Part shown: positions 1 through 14,460 of the stretch, piece after piece
Layout: every line of letters starts with the position of its first letter
How positions within the stretch are numbered: position 1 is the stretch's first letter
Program-made: the position numbers and the translations under genes
Notes under the pieces: model-generated
Told to the model about the DNA's origin: nothing
Database searches by the model: none
What the model saw: only the letters and a program-made list of their open reading frames with translations
Origin: Listeria ivanovii subsp. londoniensis
Lineage (GTDB): Bacteria > Bacillota > Bacilli > Lactobacillales > Listeriaceae
Assembly: GCF_000763495.1 (NCBI RefSeq)
Contig: NZ_CP009576.1
Coordinates: 320,001-384,000, forward strand
Length of the DNA: 64,000 nt
Direction of reading: 5' to 3'

Positions 1-3627
<3,627 letters not shown>

Positions 3628-3708
3628 AAAAAAATGAAACGAAGTTACCTAACTGAACCCTTTCTTCTCTAGTTTTGAGAGAGCAATCTTTCAACAACTT
3701 AAATATTG

Positions 3709-3825
3709 TCTGGTAGTTATGGCGAGAAGGTCACACCCGTTCCCATCCCGAACACGGTAGTTAAGCTTCTCTGCGCCAATGGTAGTTGGGGGCTTCCCCC
3801 TGCGAGAGTAGGTCGCTGCCGGGCA
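3709..3825 (+). rRNA. 5S ribosomal RNA
   Basis: The 117-base gene begins TCTGGTAGTTATGGCGAGAA and contains the conserved CCGAACACGG loop. Its termini TCTGGTAG and CTGCCGGGCA are partly complementary, as expected for helix I. It follows 23S by 81 bases in the same operon. Confidence 0.96.
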
Positions 3826-3830
3826 ATTTG

Positions 3831-3859
3831 AAAAGTCCTAATTCGTTAGGACTTTTTTT
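3831..3859 (+). terminator. rRNA operon terminator
   Basis: An inverted repeat AAAAGTCCTAA / TTAGGACTTTT around a TTCG loop is followed by a T run, directly downstream of 5S. Confidence 0.93.
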
Positions 3860-3878
3860 GTGTAAAAAGATAAATAAA

Positions 3879-3908
3879 TTGCTAATAGGTAAGGTTATCT
3901 AGTATAAT
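3879..3908 (+). promoter_or_regulatory. SigA-type promoter of the ctsR operon
   Basis: TTGCTA (3879-3884) and a perfect TATAAT (3903-3908) are separated by 18 bases. The CtsR operator begins 3 bases after the -10 element, so it covers the transcription start. Confidence 0.8.
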
Positions 3909-3911
3909 TAA

Positions 3912-3928
3912 AGTCAAAAATAGTCAAA
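3912..3928 (+). promoter_or_regulatory. CtsR operator (tandem heptamer)
   Basis: Two direct copies of AGTCAAA separated by AAT match the class III heat-shock operator layout (A/GGTCAAA-N3-A/GGTCAAA). CtsR bound here would block initiation from 3879-3908, giving autoregulation of ctsR-mcsAB-clpC. Confidence 0.9.
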
Positions 3929-3966
3929 GTCAGTAATCAAGAGAATATAGAAAGGAGAGCCTTATA

Positions 3967-4425
3967 ATGAAAAATATTTCTGATATTATAGAAGCTTATT
4001 TAAAACAAGTACTGGAGTCTAGTGAAGCAGTCGAAATTAAAAGAAGCGAGATTGCTGATAAGTTTGAATGTGTACCGTCGCAAATCAACTACGTTATTAA
4101 TACCAGATTTACAATGGAGCGTGGATATATTGTTGAAAGTAAACGTGGTGGTGGAGGATACATTCGGATTATCAAAGTTAAAATGAATGATAAACTGCAG
4201 TTATTGGAAGCTATCATATCTATGGTTCATGATAAAAAGGTATCTCAATCTTTCTCAGAAGATGTTATTTTAAGATTGCTTGAGGAAGATGTTATAACGA
4301 AGAAAGAAGCGAGATTGATGGTGGCGGCATTAGATAGAGAAGTTTTAATTTTACCATTACCGGATCGAGATGTTTTGCGTAGTAGGATATTAGAAGCGAT
4401 GTTAGTTGCTTTGAAATATGATTAG
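3967..4425 (+). CDS. ctsR: Class III heat-shock transcriptional repressor CtsR
   Basis: This 152-residue protein is CtsR, the dimeric repressor of clpC, clpP and other stress genes in low-GC Gram-positives. The N-terminal half is the winged helix-turn-helix, with a glycine-rich wing (KRGGGGYIRI near residues 59-68). The C-terminal half is the helical dimerisation and McsB-sensing domain. The ATG is preceded by AAAGGAGAG. It is first in a four-gene operon with its own modulators mcsA and mcsB and its target clpC, and a CtsR box sits in the promoter. Its length is typical for Listeria CtsR. Confidence 0.98.
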   Translation: MKNISDIIEAYLKQVLESSEAVEIKRSEIADKFECVPSQINYVINTRFTMERGYIVESKRGGGGYIRIIKVKMNDKLQLLEAIISMVHDKKVSQSFSEDVILRLLEEDVITKKEARLMVAALDREVLILPLPDRDVLRSRILEAMLVALKYD

Positions 4426-4438
4426 GGTGTGATAACTT

Positions 4439-4957
4439 ATGATATGTCAAAGGTGTGGAGAAAACAAGGCTGTTATTGCTTTGCAACAGTTAAATGATGC
4501 TGGAAAAGTTGAGTCGCTATATTTATGTGAAAATTGTGGTACTGATGAAGCTCATGCATCAGAGCAAGACTTAGTTAAGGCGATGGATACATTTAGTGAA
4601 GTTGCTTTAGATTTTTTAACACTTTTACAGAAAGAAGAAGCGGTGCAGAAAAAAGTGGTTTGTGAAAATTGCCATTTGTCTTTTGAACAATTTTTACAAA
4701 CGAATCGTGTTGGCTGTGAAGAATGTTATTCAGCATTTCAAGCACAATTGGTGCCAATTATTGGACGTGTGCAAAATGGCTATAAGCAGCATATAGGAAA
4801 AGTTCCTAAAGAAATTGAACGTGAGGAAGATGTGCAAAATGAAATTATTCGTCTTCAAGAGAAGTTAAATCAATTAATTAAGAATGAAGAATTTGAGGAT
4901 GCTGCGGTTGTGCGTGATGAAATTCGAGCTTTGAAGGCTGGGGGTGAGGGTAAATGA
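4439..4957 (+). CDS. mcsA: McsA, activator of the McsB arginine kinase
   Basis: This is a 172-residue zinc-binding adaptor. Four Cys pairs are visible (CQRC at 3-6, CENC near 30-33, CENC near 75-78, CEEC near 93-96), followed by a UVR motif in the last 40 residues (KLNQLIKNEEFEDAAVVRDEI). In Bacillus, McsA activates McsB protein-arginine kinase and connects it to ClpC and CtsR. The gene lies 13 bases after ctsR, and its stop overlaps the mcsB start (ATGA), so translation is probably coupled. Confidence 0.97.
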   Translation: MICQRCGENKAVIALQQLNDAGKVESLYLCENCGTDEAHASEQDLVKAMDTFSEVALDFLTLLQKEEAVQKKVVCENCHLSFEQFLQTNRVGCEECYSAFQAQLVPIIGRVQNGYKQHIGKVPKEIEREEDVQNEIIRLQEKLNQLIKNEEFEDAAVVRDEIRALKAGGEGK

Positions 4958-5985
4958 ATGTATTTGAACCTCGGCTTAGTTCTTGGTTAGAGAATGATGG
5001 GGACGATGATGATGTAGTACTTAGTTCGCGAATCCGACTAGCTAGGAATTTGAAAAACGAACTATTTCCGATTTATGAGCAAAAAGAAGGAACTATAGAT
5101 ACTATTTCCGCTGTTTTTGATAATAATTTTACCCTATTTAAAATGAACGAAATTTCTAAGCTTGAGAAGGCCCTTTTAGTGGAGAAACATTTAATTAGTC
5201 CTTATTTGATGAGCAAGAGTCAGCATGGGGCTGTTCTTTTAAATGAGGAAGAGAATGTTAGTATTATGTTGAATGAAGAGGATCATTTAAGAATTCAGTG
5301 TATGACACCGGGATTAAGGTTATTTGATGCACTGGAAGCAGCCCTCCAAATTGATAGTTATGTAGAAGATAAGGTTGTTTATGCTTTCGATAAGCAATTT
5401 GGATATTTGACTAGTTGTGTGACGAATATTGGGACTGGGATGAGAGCTTCTGTTATGGTTCATTTGCCAGGGCTTGTCGCGACTAAAAGGATTAAAAATG
5501 TTGTCGAAGCGGTTAGGAGTCTTGGTTTTGTGGTAAGAGGTATATACGGGGAAGGTAGCATGCCCGCGAGTAATATCTTCCAAGTATCTAATCAAATAAC
5601 ACTTGGAAAAACAGAAACGGAAATTGTGGAAGATTTAACGCAAGTAATGGAACAAATTATCATGCAAGAACGAGTAGCAAGAACGACGTTGAAGCAAAAA
5701 TTTCATATAGCGCTTGAGGACAGAGTTTTTAGGTCATATGGTTTACTTAGAAATTGTCGGATTATCTCTATTCAAGAAGCAGCAGATGCTATTTCTGATA
5801 TTCGGCTAGGTGTTGAATTAGGATTTTTCGAACATATTTCTCGCCAAAAAATGAATGAATTGGTACTATTCTCGCAACCAGCTTTTTTAAGGAAAGAAGC
5901 TGGACGAGATATGGATGCCTTAGAAGAGAAAGTAATACGAGCCAAAGTGATTCGCGGGATTTTGGGCGATAATGGAATAGGCTGA
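4954..5985 (+). CDS. mcsB: McsB protein-arginine kinase
   Basis: This 343-residue protein has the phosphagen-kinase catalytic domain. The [13 protein letters not shown] motif is near residues 22-34, and GEGS followed by [15 protein letters not shown] is near residues 208-227. McsB phosphorylates arginines on CtsR and on misfolded proteins, marking them for ClpCP. It overlaps mcsA by four bases and is followed after 19 bases by clpC. The length is close to that of characterised McsB proteins. Confidence 0.97.
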   Translation: MNVFEPRLSSWLENDGDDDDVVLSSRIRLARNLKNELFPIYEQKEGTIDTISAVFDNNFTLFKMNEISKLEKALLVEKHLISPYLMSKSQHGAVLLNEEENVSIMLNEEDHLRIQCMTPGLRLFDALEAALQIDSYVEDKVVYAFDKQFGYLTSCVTNIGTGMRASVMVHLPGLVATKRIKNVVEAVRSLGFVVRGIYGEGSMPASNIFQVSNQITLGKTETEIVEDLTQVMEQIIMQERVARTTLKQKFHIALEDRVFRSYGLLRNCRIISIQEAADAISDIRLGVELGFFEHISRQKMNELVLFSQPAFLRKEAGRDMDALEEKVIRAKVIRGILGDNGIG

Positions 5986-6004
5986 GGATAAGGAGGAAAC
6001 AACA

Positions 6005-8467
6005 ATGATGTTTGGACGTTTTACGCAAAGAGCTCAGAAAGTACTCGCTTTGTCACAAGAAGAGGCAATGCGCTTGAATCATAGTAATTTAGGTACGGAA
6101 CATATACTGCTTGGACTTGTCAGAGAGGGAGAAGGTATCGCAGCAAAAGCACTCTATGAACTGGGTGTTAGTGCTGAAAAAGTTCAACAAGAAGTAGAAG
6201 GATTAATTGGTCATGGCGAAAAAGCTGTAACGACGATTCAATATACACCTCGAGCTAAAAAGGTAATTGAACTTTCAATGGATGAAGCTCGTAAACTTGG
6301 ACATACTTATGTTGGAACAGAGCATATTTTATTGGGGCTTATTCGTGAAGGTGAAGGAGTTGCTGCTCGAGTTTTAAGCAATCTAGGTATTAGCTTGAAT
6401 AAAGCTAGACAACAAGTATTGCAACTACTTGGTGGCGGAGATGCAACTGGAGCTGGAAGGCAAACTAATACACAAGCGACGCCGACATTAGACAGTTTAG
6501 CTCGCGATTTGACTGTCATTGCTCGTGAGGATAATTTGGACCCGGTTATTGGCCGTTCTAAAGAAATTCAACGTGTGATTGAAGTGTTAAGTCGTCGAAC
6601 AAAAAATAATCCAGTTCTTATTGGGGAACCAGGTGTAGGTAAAACAGCGATTGCTGAGGGGCTAGCACAGCAAATTGTACGTAATGAGGTCCCTGAGACG
6701 TTGCGAGGAAAACGTGTAATGACGCTTGATATGGGGACTGTCGTTGCGGGAACTAAATATCGTGGTGAGTTTGAAGACCGTTTGAAAAAAGTAATGGATG
6801 AAATTCGCCAAGCTGGAAATGTGATTTTATTTATTGACGAACTTCATACGTTAATTGGTGCTGGTGGAGCAGAAGGTGCGATTGATGCATCTAACATTTT
6901 GAAGCCACCTTTAGCTCGTGGAGAGTTGCAATGTATTGGCGCAACAACGCTTGATGAGTACCGGAAATATATTGAAAAAGATGCAGCACTCGAAAGACGT
7001 TTCCAACCTATTAAGGTAGATGAACCGTCTGTTGAGGAGTCGATTCAAATTTTGCATGGTTTACGTGATCGTTATGAAGCGCATCACCGGGTTGCTATTA
7101 CTGATGCGGCGCTTGATGCAGCAGTTCGCCTGTCTGACCGTTATATATCTGACCGGTTCTTACCTGATAAAGCGATTGATGTGATTGATGAAGCTGGTTC
7201 CAAAGTACGCTTGAAATCTTTTACAACACCTAAAAATGTAAAAGAAATGGAAAATAATTTAACAGATTTGAAAAAGGAAAAAGATGCAGCTGTGCAAGGT
7301 CAAGAATTCGAAAAAGCAGCAGCATTAAGAGATAAAGAGCATAAACTTAAAAAATCTTTAGAAGAAACAAAGGCAAATTGGAAAGAAAAACAAGGGCTTG
7401 ATCATAGTGAAGTAACAGAAGATATAGTTGCAGAAGTTGTAGCTAGTTGGACCGGGATTCCGGTTGCAAAACTTGCTGAAACTGAAACAAATAAATTACT
7501 TAACATGGAAAAACTTTTACATGAGCGAGTAATTGGTCAGGATGCTGCTGTTAAAGCTGTATCCCTAGCCGTTCGTCGGGCGCGTGCTGGACTTAAAGAT
7601 CCAAAGCGTCCAATAGGTTCCTTTATTTTCCTTGGACCAACTGGTGTTGGAAAAACCGAACTTGCTCGTGCGCTTGCGGAGTCAATGTTTGGTGATGAAG
7701 ATTCAATGATTCGGATTGATATGTCAGAGTATATGGAGAAATTTTCAACTGCTCGTTTAGTTGGTGCTCCTCCCGGTTATGTTGGTTATGAAGAAGGTGG
7801 ACAACTAACTGAGAAAGTCCGTCAAAAACCTTATTCGGTAGTTCTTTTAGATGAGATTGAAAAAGCACATCCAGATGTATTTAATATGTTGTTACAAGTG
7901 CTAGATGATGGTCGTTTAACAGATTCTAAAGGACGTGTAGTTGATTTTAGAAACACGGTTATCATCATGACCTCGAATATTGGAGCACAAGAAATGAAAC
8001 AAGATAAATCGATGGGCTTTAATGTAATTGACCCACTTAAAGATCATAAAGCAATGGAACACCGCGTTTTACAAGATTTAAAACAAGCGTTCCGTCCAGA
8101 GTTTATCAATCGTATCGATGAAACTATTGTGTTCCATTCGCTTCAAGAGAAAGAGCTAAAACAAATTGTAACGCTTCTAACTGCACAATTAACTAAACGC
8201 CTTGCTGAACGTGATATTCATGTGAAGCTAACAGAAGGCGCGAAAGCTAAAATTGCAAAAGACGGTTATGACCCAGAATACGGGGCTCGTCCTTTGAAAC
8301 GTGCGATTCAAAAAGAAGTAGAGGATATGCTTTCTGAAGAATTGCTTCGTGGAAATATCAAAGTGGGAGATACAATTGAAATTGGTGTGAAAGATGGGAA
8401 GCTGGAAGTTAGACAAAAAGCTTCAACTAAAAAGAGAGCTACACCTAAAAAAGTTAAAACAAAATAA
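6005..8467 (+). CDS. clpC: ATP-dependent Clp unfoldase ClpC
   Basis: This 820-residue AAA+ unfoldase feeds substrates to ClpP. In order it has two N-terminal Clp repeats (about 1-150), AAA domain 1 with Walker A GEPGVGKT near 208-215, a UVR-containing middle domain (about 420-455) that binds McsA/MecA-type adaptors, and AAA domain 2 with Walker A GPTGVGKT near 544-551. SMGFNV near residue 669 corresponds to the ClpP-docking loop. The tail is lysine-rich. A strong RBS (GGAGG) precedes ATGATG, and a terminator follows at 8475. Confidence 0.98.
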   Translation: MMFGRFTQRAQKVLALSQEEAMRLNHSNLGTEHILLGLVREGEGIAAKALYELGVSAEKVQQEVEGLIGHGEKAVTTIQYTPRAKKVIELSMDEARKLGHTYVGTEHILLGLIREGEGVAARVLSNLGISLNKARQQVLQLLGGGDATGAGRQTNTQATPTLDSLARDLTVIAREDNLDPVIGRSKEIQRVIEVLSRRTKNNPVLIGEPGVGKTAIAEGLAQQIVRNEVPETLRGKRVMTLDMGTVVAGTKYRGEFEDRLKKVMDEIRQAGNVILFIDELHTLIGAGGAEGAIDASNILKPPLARGELQCIGATTLDEYRKYIEKDAALERRFQPIKVDEPSVEESIQILHGLRDRYEAHHRVAITDAALDAAVRLSDRYISDRFLPDKAIDVIDEAGSKVRLKSFTTPKNVKEMENNLTDLKKEKDAAVQGQEFEKAAALRDKEHKLKKSLEETKANWKEKQGLDHSEVTEDIVAEVVASWTGIPVAKLAETETNKLLNMEKLLHERVIGQDAAVKAVSLAVRRARAGLKDPKRPIGSFIFLGPTGVGKTELARALAESMFGDEDSMIRIDMSEYMEKFSTARLVGAPPGYVGYEEGGQLTEKVRQKPYSVVLLDEIEKAHPDVFNMLLQVLDDGRLTDSKGRVVDFRNTVIIMTSNIGAQEMKQDKSMGFNVIDPLKDHKAMEHRVLQDLKQAFRPEFINRIDETIVFHSLQEKELKQIVTLLTAQLTKRLAERDIHVKLTEGAKAKIAKDGYDPEYGARPLKRAIQKEVEDMLSEELLRGNIKVGDTIEIGVKDGKLEVRQKASTKKRATPKKVKTK

Positions 8468-8474
8468 CTAGAGA

Positions 8475-8506
8475 GCCTTTCCTAGAAAATTTAGGAAAGG
8501 TTTTTT
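8475..8506 (+). terminator. Terminator of the ctsR-clpC operon
   Basis: The inverted repeat CCTTTCCTA / TTAGGAAAGG is followed by TTTTTT just after the clpC stop, closing the CtsR operon before radA. Confidence 0.9.
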
Positions 8507-8615
8507 AAACGCGGAAATACAGGATTTATGTCCAAAATACGAATTTAATTAAAAGGCTTAACGCGAACAGATGATCTGTGGTAAAATGAAGCATATGTGT
8601 GGAGGGGTGTTAGAA

Positions 8616-9989
8616 ATGGCTAAGGCAAAAAGGACGACCAAATTTGTATGTCAGGCATGTGGATATGAATCGCCAAAATGGATGGGTAAATGTCCAAATT
8701 GCAACGAGTGGAATCAAATGGTGGAGGCGCTAGAACCATCTAAGAAATCACGCTCAGCTTTTAATCATACTGGGGAAGCAGCAAAAGCAACTCCGATTAC
8801 GCAGATTGCTAGCGAAGAAGAGGCTCGAGTAGAGACACGTATGCCTGAGTTAAATCGTGTACTTGGTGGTGGAGTTGTCCCAGGATCAATGGTACTAGTT
8901 GGTGGCGATCCAGGTATTGGTAAATCAACACTTTTACTTCAAATATCAGCACAACTAACGCTGACCAATAAAAAAGTACTGTATATTTCTGGGGAAGAAT
9001 CAATCAAACAAACAAAACTTCGAGCTGAGCGATTGCAAGTTTCAGGAGATAATTTATATGTTTACGCGGAAACGAATTTAGAAGCAGTGCAAGAGACGAT
9101 TGATTTTGTGAAACCGGATTTTGTTGTAATTGACTCCATTCAAACAGTATATCATCCAGATGTGACTAGTGCTGCTGGAAGTGTATCTCAAGTTCGTGAA
9201 TGTACGGCTGCTTTAATGAGAATCGCCAAAATGCAAAACATTGCTATTTTTATAGTAGGACATGTAACAAAAGAAGGGGCAATTGCAGGACCGCGTTTAC
9301 TTGAGCATATGGTAGATACGGTACTCTATTTTGAAGGAGAGCGCCACCATGCTTACCGAATTTTGCGCGCTGTGAAGAACCGTTTTGGATCGACGAATGA
9401 AATTGGTATTTTTGAAATGCGTGATGTAGGTCTTGTTGAAGTTGCCAATCCATCGGAAGTCTTCCTGGAAGAACGTTTAGAAGGAGCATCAGGTTCAACG
9501 GTAGTTGCATCTATGGAAGGAACACGCCCAGTACTTGTCGAAATTCAAGCCCTTGTTTCACCAACCATGTTTGGAAATGCAAAACGAATGGCAACGGGAA
9601 TTGATTATAATAAAGTATCATTGATAATGGCTGTTTTGGAAAAAAGAGTAGGATTAATGCTACAAAATCAAGACGCTTATCTGAAAGCAGCAGGTGGAGT
9701 GAAATTGGACGAACCGGCTGTAGATTTAGCTGTGGCTGTAAGTGTAGCATCAAGTTACCGAGATAAACCGACCAAAAGTACTGATTGCTTTATCGGCGAA
9801 CTGGGCTTAACTGGAGAAATTCGTCGAGTGGCAAGAATTGAACAACGCGTACAAGAGGCGGCAAAACTTGGATTCAAACGAATTTTCATTCCGAAAAATA
9901 ATGAAGGTGCTTGGAAAATACCAAAAGATGTGCAAGTGGTTGGAGTAGAAACAATTGGGAAAGCTTTGAAGAAGGCTTTGCCAGACTGA
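8616..9989 (+). CDS. radA: DNA repair protein RadA (Sms)
   Basis: This is a 457-residue RadA/Sms branch-migration ATPase used in recombinational repair. It has an N-terminal C4 zinc finger (CQAC ... CPNC), a RecA-like core with Walker [10 protein letters not shown] near 92-100, the RadA-specific KNRFG motif, and a C-terminal Lon-protease-like domain without proteolytic function. The ATG at 8616 is chosen because GGAGGGG lies 7-13 bases upstream; the frame stays open 15 codons further upstream but has no RBS there. A weak TAAAAT -10 candidate lies at 8582-8587. Confidence 0.97.
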   Translation: MAKAKRTTKFVCQACGYESPKWMGKCPNCNEWNQMVEALEPSKKSRSAFNHTGEAAKATPITQIASEEEARVETRMPELNRVLGGGVVPGSMVLVGGDPGIGKSTLLLQISAQLTLTNKKVLYISGEESIKQTKLRAERLQVSGDNLYVYAETNLEAVQETIDFVKPDFVVIDSIQTVYHPDVTSAAGSVSQVRECTAALMRIAKMQNIAIFIVGHVTKEGAIAGPRLLEHMVDTVLYFEGERHHAYRILRAVKNRFGSTNEIGIFEMRDVGLVEVANPSEVFLEERLEGASGSTVVASMEGTRPVLVEIQALVSPTMFGNAKRMATGIDYNKVSLIMAVLEKRVGLMLQNQDAYLKAAGGVKLDEPAVDLAVAVSVASSYRDKPTKSTDCFIGELGLTGEIRRVARIEQRVQEAAKLGFKRIFIPKNNEGAWKIPKDVQVVGVETIGKALKKALPD

Positions 9990-10022
9990 AAATAAATACT
10001 TGAGCGATTCCATGAGTACTAT

Positions 10023-10052
10023 TTGCGATATCGTCTTTTAATAGTGTAGAAT
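10023..10052 (+). promoter_or_regulatory. Predicted SigA promoter upstream of the PIN/TRAM gene
   Basis: TTGCGA and TAGAAT are separated by 18 bases, about 70 bases before the ATG at 10123. Confidence 0.55.
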
Positions 10053-10122
10053 GGTTCTATATGTATGTTTGATAATAGCTTAAATATGCCTATAAATATA
10101 GAAATGGAAAGGGGGAAACTAA

Positions 10123-11196
<1,074 letters not shown>

Positions 11197-11215
11197 ATGG
11201 AAGGAGTAAGTAAGC

Positions 11216-11914
11216 ATGAATTATGAGCTGGTTTTTTTAGCAGCGGGTCAAGGTAAACGTATGAATGCAAAACAAAATAAAATGTGGCTAGATTTAGTTG
11301 GTGAACCAATTTTTATTCATGCATTACGTCCTTTTTTAGCGGATGATCGTTGTTCGAAAGTGATTGTTGTGTGCCAAGAAACGGAAAGAAATCATGTGAA
11401 AAATTGGTTGCAACAGTTAGATGTTGCTGAAAAACGCACAAAAATTGTCAAAGGTGGAAGCGAGCGACAATTCAGTGTAGCTGCTGGTCTGGAACATTGT
11501 GGTACAGAGCAAGTAGTTCTTGTACATGATGGGGCGAGGCCGTTTGTAACAATTGATATTATTAATCGTCTTCTTGATGGTGTCAAAGCGAATAAAGCTG
11601 CTATTTGTGCAGTGAAGGTCAAAGATACGGTCAAACGAGTTACGGATGGTATCGTGCAAGAAACTGTTGACCGAGAAAATCTTTGGCAAGTTCAAACTCC
11701 ACAAGCCTTCGAGTTACACATTTTACAAAAAGCACATCAGCTTGCTAAGGAAGAGAAATTTCTTGGAACGGATGAGGCGAGCTTGGTTGAGCGGATACCT
11801 ATTCCAGTTTCGATTGTTCAAGGAAGTTACTACAATATTAAACTCACCACGCCAGAAGATATGCCGCTTGCGAAGGCTATCCTGGGAGAAATGACAAATA
11901 CGAAGAAGAAGTAA
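11216..11914 (+). CDS. ispD: 2-C-methyl-D-erythritol 4-phosphate cytidylyltransferase
   Basis: This is a 232-residue IspD-family cytidylyltransferase, which makes CDP-ME in the MEP isoprenoid pathway. The nucleotide-binding motif LAAGQGKRM is at residues 8-16, HDGARPF near 104-110 is conserved, and VQTPQAF is near 160-166. The RBS is GGAAGGAG. In Bacillus, and as I recall in L. monocytogenes, ispF lies between ispD and gltX. Here only 48 bases separate ispD from gltX and ispF is missing, so the enzyme's pathway context is uncertain. A CDP-ribitol-type activity (TarI-like) is an alternative. Confidence 0.93.
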   Translation: MNYELVFLAAGQGKRMNAKQNKMWLDLVGEPIFIHALRPFLADDRCSKVIVVCQETERNHVKNWLQQLDVAEKRTKIVKGGSERQFSVAAGLEHCGTEQVVLVHDGARPFVTIDIINRLLDGVKANKAAICAVKVKDTVKRVTDGIVQETVDRENLWQVQTPQAFELHILQKAHQLAKEEKFLGTDEASLVERIPIPVSIVQGSYYNIKLTTPEDMPLAKAILGEMTNTKKK

Positions 11915-11962
11915 ATCTAGTAAGCAATTTTAACTTGAAAATATTTGAAGGAGTGAATAATT

Positions 11963-13438
11963 GTGAGTAAAACAAAACGTGTACGTGTACGTTATGCGCC
12001 GAGTCCAACTGGATTTTTGCATATTGGGAACGCGCGTACGGCCTTATTTAACTATTTATTTGCAAGACATAATGACGGAGATTTTATTATCCGAATTGAA
12101 GATACGGATGCTAAACGTAATGTGGAAGACGGCGAAGAAAGTCAAATGAAAAATCTGAAATGGCTTGGTATAGACTGGGATGAAGGGGTTGATGTTCCTG
12201 GGAAATACGGACCTTATCGTCAATCTGAACGCCAATCTATTTACGAACCACTTATTCAAAAACTTTTGGATGAAGGTTTGGCTTATAAATGTTATTGTAC
12301 TGAAGATGAGTTAGATGCAGAACGCGAAAAACAAAAAGCAAATGGTGAAATGCCTCGTTACAGTGGGAAATGTCGTCATTTAACAAAAGAACAACAAGCA
12401 GAAAAAGAAGCGCAAGGTTTTAAGCCAAGTATTCGTTTTAAAGTCCCTGCAAATCAAACGATTACTTTTAACGATATGGTAAAAGATGATGTCTCTTTTG
12501 AATCAAATGGGATTGGAGACTTTGTTATTGCGAAGAAAGATGGTATTCCAACATATAATTTTGCAGTAGCAGTAGATGATCATTTAATGGAGATTTCTCA
12601 TGTGCTTCGCGGAGATGATCACATTTCTAATACACCGAAACAATTACTTATTTATAATGCTTTTGGTTGGGAGCCACCAATTTTTGGTCATATGACGCTT
12701 ATTGTAAATGAAAGCAGACGTAAATTAAGTAAGCGTGATGGTTCGATTATTCAATTTATTGAGCAATATCGTGATTTAGGTTACTTGCCGGAAGCGTTAT
12801 TTAATTTTATTGCAATGCTTGGTTGGTCTCCAGAAGGCGAAGAAGAAATTTTCTCTAAAGAAGAATTCATTCAAATGTTTGATCCAAAACGTCTATCTAA
12901 ATCGCCAGCGTTGTTTGACAATGTTAAATTAACATGGGTGAACAATCAATATGTGAAGAAATTACCGCTAAATGATGTCGTAGAGCTTTCTTTACCACAT
13001 TTACAAAAAGCAGGAGTTGTTTCTGAAGAGTTAGACCAAGCTGAACTTAATTGGGTGCACAAGTTAGTTTCGCTTTACCATGAACAAATGAGTTATGGTG
13101 CCGAAATCGTGCCACTTTCTGAAATGTTCTTTGCTGATGCTGATTCGATTACTTTTGATGAGGAAGAAAAAGCAGTTCTTGCAGAAGAAACTGTGCCAAC
13201 TGTTATTTTAGCCTTCAAAAAAGAATTGGAAGCTTTAGAAGTTCTAGAGGCTACTGAAGTAAAAGCGGCTATCAAACGCGTTCAAAAAGAAACTGGTGTC
13301 AAAGGTAAAGGGTTATTTATGCCAATTCGAATTGTCACTACTGGTGAAATGCACGGCCCTGAATTGCCACTTGCTATTGAAGTACTTGGCAAAGAAAAAG
13401 TAATTAATCGATTAGATACATGGCTACAAAATAACTAA
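11963..13438 (+). CDS. gltX: Glutamyl-tRNA synthetase
   Basis: This 491-residue class I aminoacyl-tRNA synthetase charges tRNA-Glu. It has the HIGH-type signature [12 protein letters not shown] at residues 12-23 and a KLSKRDGS (KMSKS-type) motif near 254-261. In organisms with GatCAB it also mischarges tRNA-Gln. Translation starts at GTG 11963, with GAAGGAG about 8 bases upstream. It is followed by a terminator at 13449, before the cysteine T-box unit. Confidence 0.98.
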   Translation: MSKTKRVRVRYAPSPTGFLHIGNARTALFNYLFARHNDGDFIIRIEDTDAKRNVEDGEESQMKNLKWLGIDWDEGVDVPGKYGPYRQSERQSIYEPLIQKLLDEGLAYKCYCTEDELDAEREKQKANGEMPRYSGKCRHLTKEQQAEKEAQGFKPSIRFKVPANQTITFNDMVKDDVSFESNGIGDFVIAKKDGIPTYNFAVAVDDHLMEISHVLRGDDHISNTPKQLLIYNAFGWEPPIFGHMTLIVNESRRKLSKRDGSIIQFIEQYRDLGYLPEALFNFIAMLGWSPEGEEEIFSKEEFIQMFDPKRLSKSPALFDNVKLTWVNNQYVKKLPLNDVVELSLPHLQKAGVVSEELDQAELNWVHKLVSLYHEQMSYGAEIVPLSEMFFADADSITFDEEEKAVLAEETVPTVILAFKKELEALEVLEATEVKAAIKRVQKETGVKGKGLFMPIRIVTTGEMHGPELPLAIEVLGKEKVINRLDTWLQNN

Positions 13439-13448
13439 CATTTAAGCG

Positions 13449-13485
13449 GAGCGCCTTTGCTATTTGCGGGGCGCTTTGTTATTTT
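13449..13485 (+). terminator. gltX terminator
   Basis: AGCGCC / GGCGCT form a stem followed by a T-rich tail (TTGTTATTTT), 10 bases after the gltX stop. Confidence 0.75.
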
Positions 13486-13497
13486 AATATATTTCAG

Positions 13498-13525
13498 TTG
13501 CAAGGATTTTTATTGCTGTTATAAT
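13498..13525 (+). promoter_or_regulatory. Promoter of the T-box/cysE operon
   Basis: TTGCAA and a perfect TATAAT are spaced by 16 bases. Transcription would start about 13532, at the base of the T-box leader. Confidence 0.75.
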
Positions 13526-13534
13526 AGAACTAAA

Positions 13535-13785
13535 TATATGGAAAAGTGCTGATAGGAAGAAGTACGGAATTTTAAGCTTGTAGAGAGAGTTGCCTTGGCT
13601 GGAAGCGACTTAGCTGAACACTCCTGAAATGCCTCCTTGAATTCTGGTGGGAATTTTAGTATCACCAGACGAAATGTGGGTCGTTACCCCCACCCCTAGA
13701 GTTGGAGTATCTACCAGAAATTTGGCAGAACTCAAGTCAGAGTGGAACCGCGCAAAGCGTCTCTGTAGTAGAGGGGCTTTTTTTG
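13535..13785 (+). promoter_or_regulatory. T-box riboswitch leader, probably tRNA-Cys responsive
   Basis: The leader contains the near-invariant T-box sequence AGAGTGGAACCGCG at 13739-13752. A terminator hairpin (GCGTCTCT / AGAGGGGC plus a T run, 13757-13785) follows immediately. A candidate specifier UGC (cysteine) lies at 13630-13632, inside GAAATGCCTCC on the 3' side of stem I. It precedes cysE-cysS, which agrees with sensing uncharged tRNA-Cys. The codon assignment is by eye; the T-box call itself is firm. Confidence 0.93.
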
Positions 13786-13839
13786 TTGGTTTTTAAGGCT
13801 AATGAAAAAAAGTACTAACTTGAATAAGGAGGCAACAAA

Positions 13840-14454
13840 ATGCCAACTCGCTTAAAAGAAGATATTGCAACAATTATAAAAAATGATCCTGCAACAAAGA
13901 GCTTTTTTGATGCTTTTTTAACTAATCCTGGACTTCACGCGCTTTGGTGGCACCGGGTGGCGAACTTTTTTTATCGTCATAAAATGGTTTTATTTGCCAA
14001 AGTGTTATCTCAAGTGGCGCGTTTTCTAACTAATATAGAGATTCACCCAGGAGCAACGATAGGTAGGCGGCTCTTTATTGACCATGGTGCGGGAATTGTT
14101 ATTGGAGAAACAGCAGAAATTGGCGAGGATGTAACGATATTTCATGGAGTCACACTTGGGGGGACGGGGAAAGATTGTGGAAAACGTCATCCAACAGTTG
14201 GTGATGGCGCACTAGTTTCAGCTGGAGCAAAAGTACTGGGACCAGTCGAAATTGGTGCAGGTTCGCGAATTGGAGCGGGAGCAGTGGTTTTAAAAGATGT
14301 TCCACCAGGCGCAACAGTTGTAGGGATTCCAGCTAAAGTAGTTCGTCTTAATGGACGGACAGTAGGACACGCAGTTCCAAAGATGGATGAACTTAATTTA
14401 CGAATTGCTGAATTAGAAAATATAGTAGAAAAACTTTTGAAGAAAAAGGAGTAG
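13840..14454 (+). CDS. cysE: Serine O-acetyltransferase
   Basis: This 204-residue enzyme makes O-acetylserine from serine and acetyl-CoA, the first step of cysteine synthesis. The N-terminal helical region (1-60) is followed by left-handed beta-helix hexapeptide repeats (about 65-170), including HPGATIGRRLFIDHG and IGETAEIGEDVTIFHGVTLGG. The RBS is AAGGAGG. It is the first gene behind the T-box, so it is predicted to be induced when tRNA-Cys is uncharged. Confidence 0.97.
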   Translation: MPTRLKEDIATIIKNDPATKSFFDAFLTNPGLHALWWHRVANFFYRHKMVLFAKVLSQVARFLTNIEIHPGATIGRRLFIDHGAGIVIGETAEIGEDVTIFHGVTLGGTGKDCGKRHPTVGDGALVSAGAKVLGPVEIGAGSRIGAGAVVLKDVPPGATVVGIPAKVVRLNGRTVGHAVPKMDELNLRIAELENIVEKLLKKKE

Positions 14455-14460
14455 ATTGGC

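Noticed and set aside
13093-13275. Minus-strand 60-codon ORF inside gltX
   Set aside because: It is a shadow of a strongly supported coding region, with no RBS.
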